Shown piece by piece: positions 58,202 to 64,000 of a stretch of DNA of 64,000 nucleotides. The notes under the pieces were generated by a model. It worked only from the letters and a program-made list of their open reading frames with translations, had not been told where the DNA came from and searched no databases. A program made the translations under genes and the position numbers. Location: NCBI RefSeq assembly GCF_000764535.1, contig NZ_CP009571.1, positions 2,723,001-2,787,000 of the forward strand, written 5' to 3'. The first letter of the stretch is position 1; each line of letters starts with the position of its first letter. This DNA comes from Sphingomonas taxi (GTDB lineage: Bacteria; Pseudomonadota; Alphaproteobacteria; Sphingomonadales; Sphingomonadaceae).

Positions 58202-59767
58202 TTACGGCCGCACCGTCCCCGCCGGCGCCAGCGGCGACAGCGTGAAGCGATCGACGTCGATCCACCCCGCGCTCGCTTTGTCGGCATAGCAGAACAGCGC
58301 GAACTGCTCGCCCTGGAAGGTCCCCGTACGCCACGCGAAGGCGAGCGGCGCGTCACCGCCGAGCGGCGTCCAGCGCCGCCCGTCGAGACTATAGGCGAAC
58401 CGGCTGCGGTCGGTGGTGAAGTCCATGTCGGTGCGCAGCCACAGCGTATCGCCGCGCGGCAGCGGCGCCGTCGCCAGCGTCGTGGTGATCGCGTCACCGA
58501 CCTTGTCCTCCGTCACCTCCGCCGTGACCGCCGCCACGCCGTCCGCCCCGCGGGTCACGGTCAGATTGGCGCTAAACTGGCCGAGCGTGCCGAAGCCGCA
58601 GCGGTCGCCGGGCGCCAGATGACCGATGTCGAGCTTCACCTCGCCGCGGCTCGCCGGTCCCTGCCCCTTCTGGGTCAGCGTGTTGCGCGCCGACCAGAAG
58701 CGCGTCGCCACCGTCGGGCGCAGCCGCAGCCAGCCCGGCCGCTGCGTCAGCGACCAGCGCGCGGGATCGGGATTGTGGTTCCACTGCCATTGCAGCCCGA
58801 GCCGCGCGGCGGCGAAATCGTCGGAGGTCGCCGGCTCGGCAAAGCGCGCGCCGGGGATCGGCTTGGCGGCGCGGCGCGGCACGCGGCCGGGTGCGGCGGG
58901 CGTGCCCCAGACCGGCCAGTCGTTCTGCCAGAACACCGGGCTCATATTGGTCATCCGCCCGATCGCGCCGCTGTCTTCCATCACGAAACCGAACCAGCGG
59001 CCATCGGGCAGGTCGACCAGCGCGCCCTGATGGCCGCCGCTCTTGTCGTCGATCTGGTCGCGCGTCTCCCATGGCCCGAACAGGCTGCGCGATCGCGACA
59101 CGCTCAGCGCCAGCCGTGGCGGCAGCGCGTTGAACAGATAATAATAATCGCCGCGGCGGATGATCTTCGATCCTTCCGCGCCCTTGATGTAATGGATGCG
59201 CCTGGCGTCGGTGACATGGGCGAGCTGCGCATCCAGCGTCAGCAGCGTGATCGTGCCGTCGGCGGTGCTCGCGGTGGCGAGATAGGCGCGGCCGTCCGGC
59301 TCGATGAACAGGCCGGGATCGAACGCCTCGCGCTCCAGCTCGTGATAGCGCCATGGCCCGCGCACGTCCTTCGCATACCAGATGCGCGTCTTCTGCCCGA
59401 CCGGCGTGTTGGCGAGATAATAGGTGCCGGCGTGATAGCGCAGGCTGGAGGCGTACAGCCCCTTGCGATAGGCGTTGCCGCCCTCGAGGTCGTATTGCGG
59501 CAACCCCTCCAGCCGGTCGACGAGATGCGAGACGATCGTCCAGTTGATCAGATCGCGGCTGTGCAGGATCGTGATCCCGGGCACGTTGGCGAAGGTGGTG
59601 CTCGCCATATAATAATCGCGGCCGACGCGGATGACGTCGGGATCGGGATAATCGGCGTAGAGCACGGGGTTACGGAACGTACCGTCCCCCTGGTCAGACC
59701 GCCATACCTGCGCCGACGCGGTCGTGGCCAGCAGTGCCGCCGCCGCGAATCCCCAGCCGCGCCTCAT
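58202..59767 (-). CDS. GH43 beta-xylosidase/arabinofuranosidase
   Basis: Exported five-blade propeller hydrolase of 521 residues with signal MRRGWGFAAAALLATTASAQ. The three GH43 carboxylates are in YADYPDPDVIRVG (general base D), EAFDPGLFIEPDG (pKa-modulating D) and KGAEGSKIIRRGD (acid E). The C-terminal 200 residues form the beta-sandwich domain seen in xylan-active GH43 (FAEPATSDDFAAARLGLQWQ). It acts on xylo-oligosaccharides or their arabinose side groups; the exact specificity cannot be told. The ATG overlaps the stop of the esterase gene by 4 bp, and it is last in the GH51 - GH39 - esterase - GH43 operon. Confidence 0.91.
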   Translation of the reverse strand: MRRGWGFAAAALLATTASAQVWRSDQGDGTFRNPVLYADYPDPDVIRVGRDYYMASTTFANVPGITILHSRDLINWTIVSHLVDRLEGLPQYDLEGGNAYRKGLYASSLRYHAGTYYLANTPVGQKTRIWYAKDVRGPWRYHELEREAFDPGLFIEPDGRAYLATASTADGTITLLTLDAQLAHVTDARRIHYIKGAEGSKIIRRGDYYYLFNALPPRLALSVSRSRSLFGPWETRDQIDDKSGGHQGALVDLPDGRWFGFVMEDSGAIGRMTNMSPVFWQNDWPVWGTPAAPGRVPRRAAKPIPGARFAEPATSDDFAAARLGLQWQWNHNPDPARWSLTQRPGWLRLRPTVATRFWSARNTLTQKGQGPASRGEVKLDIGHLAPGDRCGFGTLGQFSANLTVTRGADGVAAVTAEVTEDKVGDAITTTLATAPLPRGDTLWLRTDMDFTTDRSRFAYSLDGRRWTPLGGDAPLAFAWRTGTFQGEQFALFCYADKASAGWIDVDRFTLSPLAPAGTVRP

Positions 59768-60825
59768 CGGCCGAACACCAGAGCGCGCGAGAAGAAGGGG
59801 AGCATCTTGTCCTGCACCCGGCCGGCGACGCCGCTGGTATGGTCGCCCGGATAGATTTCGAAGCTGTTGGCGATGCCATAGCGGTCGAGCCCGGTGTGAA
59901 GCTTCTCGGCGTCGTCCTTCAGCCCGTCATGGTCGCCGACGTCGATGCCGATCGCGGCATAGCGCTTGAGATTGCCGGCATATTGGTCGAGCATCGCGAG
60001 CGGCGCATTCGCCGACCAGCGCGCCAGCACGTCGGGCTGCGGCACGCCGTCCTTGATCGGCAGGTCGAGGAACAGCGGCGGCGCCTTGGGATTGGGCGAC
60101 CAGGCCGCTGCGGTGGCGAGCTGCGCGCGCAGGCCCCAGGACAATCTGGCGCTGTCGGCGGGCGCGCGCAGGCTGCGCAGCGCCGCCTCGTTGGCGGCAT
60201 CGGGCGTACCGAGCGCGCGGGTCGACAGGCAGCACGGACTCATCATGTACAGCGCGCCGAACGTCTCGGGATGTTTCATCCCGATCCGCGCGGTGCCGTA
60301 GCCGCCCATCGAATGGCCGGCGAGCCCGCGGCTGCGCCGGTCGGCGATCGTGCGATAATGGCCATCGATATAGGCGACGAGGTCCTTCGCGATGAACGTC
60401 TCGAAATCGCCGACCGTCACCGAGCTCGAATAGAAGGAGCCGTTGTGCACCGTCTTGCTGTCGGGCAGCACGACGATCATTTCGCGCGTGCCCTTGGCGA
60501 AGGCGCCCTCCACCGTCTGCGGCACGTGGATCTCGCCGATCCATTGTTCGGCACCGATCGAATAGCCGTGGAGGGCATAGACCACCGGATAGCGCCGCGT
60601 CGGGCTGCTGCGATAGCTCGGCGGCAATACGACCAGCACCGCGCGATCGGGACTCTCGCCTTCCAGATTGCCCTCGATGCTCGGGGCATGGACGGTGATC
60701 CGCTCGATCGTCACCGGCTTGGCGCCCGCCACCGGCGCGGGCGCTGGCGTCGTCACCTGCGCCGATGCGCCGCCGACGGTGAGCGCCAGTGCGATGGCAA
60801 GCGCGCCGACACGGAAGGAAGTCAT
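59764..60825 (-). CDS. CE1-like alpha/beta-hydrolase esterase (feruloyl/acetyl esterase type)
   Basis: Exported alpha/beta hydrolase of 353 residues with signal MTSFRVGALAIALALTVGGA. The esterase-D/CE1 pattern is YPVVYALHGYSIGAEQW, the nucleophile serine in GLAGHSMGGYGTARIGMKHP, and a C-terminal histidine in EIYPGDHTSG. CE1 enzymes remove feruloyl or acetyl groups from arabinoxylan, which fits the flanking GH39 and GH43 genes. The ATG at 60825 has AGAGGA 9 nt upstream; an alternative at 60858 would overlap the GH39 stop and add 11 residues. Confidence 0.87.
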   Translation of the reverse strand: MTSFRVGALAIALALTVGGASAQVTTPAPAPVAGAKPVTIERITVHAPSIEGNLEGESPDRAVLVVLPPSYRSSPTRRYPVVYALHGYSIGAEQWIGEIHVPQTVEGAFAKGTREMIVVLPDSKTVHNGSFYSSSVTVGDFETFIAKDLVAYIDGHYRTIADRRSRGLAGHSMGGYGTARIGMKHPETFGALYMMSPCCLSTRALGTPDAANEAALRSLRAPADSARLSWGLRAQLATAAAWSPNPKAPPLFLDLPIKDGVPQPDVLARWSANAPLAMLDQYAGNLKRYAAIGIDVGDHDGLKDDAEKLHTGLDRYGIANSFEIYPGDHTSGVAGRVQDKMLPFFSRALVFGR

Positions 60826-60854
60826 CGCGGTCAATCCTCTGCTGAAAACGAAGA

Positions 60855-62510
60855 TCATAGTTCGACGAGCACCACGCCCTGTCGCGGTACGGTCATCGTC
60901 AGCCGGCCGCCGGTCAGGCGCAGCGCTTCCGGCGTCAGTCGCGCGGCGCGCTTCAGCGTCGCGACCTGCGCGGGCGTCGGTCGCGCCGGCGAACCCATCG
61001 CCTGCCATGCGCCGAACGCGTTGGCGTGGCGCGCATCGACGCGCCACAGCCGCCCCGCCGCCGCCGGCACGACATGCGCGACGTCGAGCGTCACGCGGGC
61101 GTCGGGGCCGGCCACGTCGTCGTCGTAATAATGCCACAGCAGCAGCGCGACGCGCCCCGGCGCGGTCCGCGTCGCAAGCACGCCGACATCCGGCGCGCCG
61201 CGCACCCCGTCGCGCAGCATCGTGTCGAGCGGCACCTGTCCGTCGCTTCGCGCCGCGAGCCGCTCCGCCCCCAGTTTCGCGAACAGCCGGAAGACGTTGA
61301 GCACCGCGAGATCGACGCCGTTGGTGGCGAGCTGGCGATAGCCGGCGAACCACGGCTGGCCGACGAACGTATAGGACCAGGCGAGCGCGCCCTCCAGCCG
61401 CGTGCCGCGCCGCTGCGCCAGTTCCCACAGCCGCGCGTAGCTCGCCGCGGTGTAGCTCGCGTAGAGCGGGCCGTTGCGATAGGCGTTGGCCGGCCCCGGG
61501 CAGGCGGCGCAGCCCTCCGGATCGTTCTCGCCGATCACCACCGGCTTGCCGGCGAGCTGCGGCACCGCGGCGAAGGCGGCGAACGCCTCGTCGGCGGTGC
61601 GCAGCTGGTTGGCGATTCCCATGCGGACATGGCCGTCGACCACCGCCGGCTGGCCCTTGGCGTGGAAGGACAGGAAGTCGGTCGGCGTACCCGTTCCGCC
61701 CGTCGCGTGGTTGGTGCCGGTGGTGACGTGGCGCAGGAAGCCCTGCATGAACGTGCCGCCCGCACCGGCGAGATCGGGACCGCCGACCCGCGCGGTCGGC
61801 AGCGCGCGGCGGATCGCATCGACGGTGACGTCGTGCAGCCGGTAGAAGGCCTCCGGGCTGGCGCTCCAGTAGAAGCTCAGATTGGGCTCGTTCCACGTCT
61901 GGAAATACCAGCGCTCCACCTCGGCGCGACCGTAGCGCGCGACATTGTGGAGCGTCCATCGATAGACGAGGTCGGCCCAGCGTTTCTCGTCGCGCGGCGG
62001 ATAGGTCCAGCCGGCGCTGCCCTTGGCATCGACGCCCGGCGCCCAGGGCAGGCGATAGGGCGTGCCCGGCGGCGCCGCGCTCAGCGCCTCGGGCATGAAG
62101 CCGATTTCGAGATAGGGATGGATGCCGGCGGCGCGATAGCTGTCGATGATGCCGTCGACGATCCGCCAGTCGTACACCGGCTTGCCGTCGCGCTCGGTGT
62201 AGACGTTGGTGCTGCCCCATTTGAAGTCGGCGGTGCCGTCGCCGCTGGTCAGCAGGTTGTGCGCGCGGAAATAGATCTCGCTCGGCCGCAGCCGCCCGAG
62301 CTCGACGAGCAGCCGCCTGCCCTCCGCCGTCGTCGCATAATTGGGCTCGTCGGCGCCGAAGAACCGCCAGATCGGCGGCAGCGGCGCGGTGACGCGCGCC
62401 GCATCGACGCTGACGTGCACCGCACGCGGCGACGGCGCTGCCGCGGTCAGCAGCGCGAGCACCGCTGCCGCAGCCGCCGACCGGCACCAGGAGGAGGGAC
62501 CGCCGCGCAC
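60855..62510 (-). CDS. GH39-type glycoside hydrolase (beta-xylosidase-like)
   Basis: Exported 551-residue clan GH-A hydrolase. The acid/base glutamate is E208 in WYFQTWNEPNLSFYW. The nucleophile candidate is E328 in KPVVIGENDPEG, on the expected strand. YFRAHNLLTSGDGTADFKWG near residue 80 is the GH39 opening pattern. The last 120 residues are a beta-sandwich. The signal peptide is alanine-rich (AAAAAVLALLTAAAPSPRA) and the start is a GTG at 62510, 4 bp after the GH51 stop, with no strong ribosome site. GH39 includes beta-xylosidases and alpha-L-arabinofuranosidase-like activities; the operon points to arabinoxylan. Confidence 0.88.
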   Translation of the reverse strand: MRGGPSSWCRSAAAAAVLALLTAAAPSPRAVHVSVDAARVTAPLPPIWRFFGADEPNYATTAEGRRLLVELGRLRPSEIYFRAHNLLTSGDGTADFKWGSTNVYTERDGKPVYDWRIVDGIIDSYRAAGIHPYLEIGFMPEALSAAPPGTPYRLPWAPGVDAKGSAGWTYPPRDEKRWADLVYRWTLHNVARYGRAEVERWYFQTWNEPNLSFYWSASPEAFYRLHDVTVDAIRRALPTARVGGPDLAGAGGTFMQGFLRHVTTGTNHATGGTGTPTDFLSFHAKGQPAVVDGHVRMGIANQLRTADEAFAAFAAVPQLAGKPVVIGENDPEGCAACPGPANAYRNGPLYASYTAASYARLWELAQRRGTRLEGALAWSYTFVGQPWFAGYRQLATNGVDLAVLNVFRLFAKLGAERLAARSDGQVPLDTMLRDGVRGAPDVGVLATRTAPGRVALLLWHYYDDDVAGPDARVTLDVAHVVPAAAGRLWRVDARHANAFGAWQAMGSPARPTPAQVATLKRAARLTPEALRLTGGRLTMTVPRQGVVLVEL

Positions 62511-62514
62511 CGGC

Positions 62515-64000
62515 TCAGCGCAGGTCGAGCACGACGACGGACTTGGCCGGCAGTGTCAGCGTCAACGTACCGCCCGCGACCTGCGCCGAGGTGAACGGCT
62601 GCGGCGTCACCGTATCGGGCGCATCGAAGCTGTTGTGCGTATCCATCGCCGCGCCGGTGACGATCCGGCCGCTCGCCTGCCCCGCCTGCACCCCGGTCAG
62701 CGCGACCGACACCGGCAGCGCGCGGTTCGGGTCGAGATTGACCAGCGCGACATGCACCTGCCCTGCGGCGTCGCGCACCGCCGAGGCGTTGACCGCGGGC
62801 ACCGCCACCTCGTCCTTGTGATACCAGGGCGAGGTGAGCGTGATCGGCAGCGCCGTCGCCCCCTGCCACGGCTTGTACAGGTCGAACACCCAATAGGTCG
62901 GCGTCCTCACCATCCGCGGCCCGTCGGTGAGCAGCATCGCCTGCAACACGTTCACCATCTGCGCGATCGCCGCCATCCGCACCCGGTCGGCATGCGCGAC
63001 GAAGATGTTGAGGTTGAGCCCGGCGACCACCGCGTCGCGGATCGAATTCTGCTGTTCGAGGAAGCCGGGATTGCTGCCCGGCGTCGGATCGTACCAGGTG
63101 CCCCATTCGTCCACCGCCAGCATCACGCGCTTGGCGGGGTCGTATTTGTCCATGATCGCGGCATGCTTGGTCAGGAACTCTTCCATCTGCAGCGTATGCT
63201 GCATCGTCGTCGCCCATTCATGCTCGGAAAAGCCGATCGCCGGCCCCTTGTCCTTCCAGTCCTTGTCGCGCGGCCGCGTGTAATAATGCAGCGCCAGCCC
63301 GTCGATATTCTTGCCGGCGATGCGCATCATCGCCTCGGTCCATTCGTAGTTCGAATCGCTCGGGCCGCTGGCGATCTTGAGCATCGGGCCGTTCGCCGAC
63401 TTGGCGAATTGCGCGTAGCGATTTGTCTCGTCGGCGGCGTAATCGGCGCGCATATTGCCGCCGCAGCCCCACAATTCGTTGCCGATGCCGAGATACTGCA
63501 CCTTCCACGGCTCGGCATGGCCGTTCTTGGCGCGCTCCTTGGCGAGGATGCTGCTGCCCTTCGCCGCGGTCATATATTCCACCCATTGCGCGGTTTCGGC
63601 GGGCGGCGCGCTGCCAAGGTTGGCGCCGACGTAGGTGCTCGCGCCCAGCCGCTCCATCAGCCCGAAATATTCGTGCGTGCCGAAGCTGTTGTCCTCGTTC
63701 ACCCCGCCCCAGTTGGTGTTGACCTTGCCCGGCCGGTCCTTCGCCGGGCCGATGCCGTCGCGCCAATGATATTCGTCGGCGAAGCACCCGCCCGGCCAGC
63801 GCACCATCGGCACGTTGATCGCCTTGAGCGCGGCGAGCACGTCGCGGCGATAACCGGCGTCATTGGGGATGCGCGATTTGGGGCCGACCCAGATCCCGCC
63901 ATAGATGCCGTGGCCGAGATGCTCAGCGAACTGGCCGAAGACGTCGCGATGCACCTGCGGCCCCGGCGTGTCGGCGCGCAGCGTCGCTTGTACAGCCTCG
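62515..64000 (-). CDS. GH51 alpha-L-arabinofuranosidase (5' end outside window)
   Basis: The frame is open to the right edge: bases 63955-64000 encode EAVQATLRADTPGPQ just before the family block HRDVFGQFAEHLGHGIYGGI, so the N-terminus is cut off. Catalytic residues are present: acid/base glutamate in YLGIGNELWGCGG and nucleophile glutamate in LAVDEWGTWYDP. The C-terminal beta-sandwich is complete and ends KSVVVLDLR. It releases alpha-L-arabinofuranose from arabinoxylan or arabinan. A GTG at 63954 is not the real start, because homology continues upstream. It is followed 4 bp later by GH39. Confidence 0.94.
   Translation of the reverse strand, partial: EAVQATLRADTPGPQVHRDVFGQFAEHLGHGIYGGIWVGPKSRIPNDAGYRRDVLAALKAINVPMVRWPGGCFADEYHWRDGIGPAKDRPGKVNTNWGGVNEDNSFGTHEYFGLMERLGASTYVGANLGSAPPAETAQWVEYMTAAKGSSILAKERAKNGHAEPWKVQYLGIGNELWGCGGNMRADYAADETNRYAQFAKSANGPMLKIASGPSDSNYEWTEAMMRIAGKNIDGLALHYYTRPRDKDWKDKGPAIGFSEHEWATTMQHTLQMEEFLTKHAAIMDKYDPAKRVMLAVDEWGTWYDPTPGSNPGFLEQQNSIRDAVVAGLNLNIFVAHADRVRMAAIAQMVNVLQAMLLTDGPRMVRTPTYWVFDLYKPWQGATALPITLTSPWYHKDEVAVPAVNASAVRDAAGQVHVALVNLDPNRALPVSVALTGVQAGQASGRIVTGAAMDTHNSFDAPDTVTPQPFTSAQVAGGTLTLTLPAKSVVVLDLR

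Noticed and set aside
1..64000. tRNA, rRNA and riboswitch genes
   Set aside because: I looked for cloverleaf ends, rRNA-like blocks and known leader motifs in the gaps and saw none; without a covariance search this is only a visual result.

Overview
The window is GC-rich (roughly two-thirds G+C by eye) and gene-dense, with many 4-bp ATGA stop/start overlaps. The gene set suggests a sphingomonad-type alphaproteobacterium (order Sphingomonadales): a Caulobacter/Sphingomonas-type TonB-dependent receptor beside SapC, cupin-like and tryptophan-halogenase-like proteins, a MucR/Ros regulator, a FlgJ without a muramidase domain and a separate SltF-like transglycosylase. This assignment is inferred from gene content only.

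Layout. 1-1450: 3' part of uvrA. 1478-3407: an AT-richer island with a beta-family protein, an ImmA/IrrE-type peptidase and a small membrane protein, followed by a BrnT/BrnA toxin-antitoxin pair (3449-3971) under a palindromic operator. 4106-9366: an unidentified HTH protein, a class II aldolase, a lactate 2-monooxygenase-like enzyme, a YgiC/YgiB-like ATP-grasp and lipoprotein pair, and a MucR homologue with a strong terminator. 9381-26816: a flagellar block. The leftward genes are flgBCDEFGHIJKL and motAB. The rightward genes are a second stator-like pair, then flgA, flgM, flgN, a lytic transglycosylase, flhA and fliA. Three sigma-54-type promoters and one sigma-28-type promoter are readable. 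26954-29417: msrA, galE and a PAP2 phosphatase.

29455-44092 holds a hydroxyproline catabolic block: an APC permease, a GntR regulator, 4-hydroxyproline 2-epimerase, a DapA-like deaminase, a D-hydroxyproline dehydrogenase-like flavoprotein, a proline-specific (Xaa-Pro) peptidase, a DUF885 peptidase and a Delta1-pyrroline-2-carboxylate reductase. These last two are translationally coupled to a GH127 beta-L-arabinofuranosidase, and a secreted DUF5695-like protein of unknown function is divergent from it. Near-identical GTATAC-centred sites lie in both divergent promoter regions. GH127 enzymes of the HypBA1 type release L-arabinose from arabinosylated hydroxyproline, so the block reads as a pathway that strips plant hydroxyproline-rich glycoproteins (extensins) and then burns the hydroxyproline. 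This is the most interesting system in the window.

44102-64000 is a hemicellulose-use locus: cupin-like protein and SapC divergent from a TonB-dependent receptor (two LacI-type boxes between them), then a tryptophan-halogenase-like flavoprotein, an acetylesterase, a GH3 xylosidase/glucosidase, a GH27 alpha-galactosidase and a GntR regulator. Convergent to these runs GH51 - GH39 - esterase - GH43, an arabinoxylan side-chain set; GH51 runs off the right edge. Six intergenic repeat loci of several types are also present. No tRNA, rRNA, CRISPR array or insertion sequence was seen.
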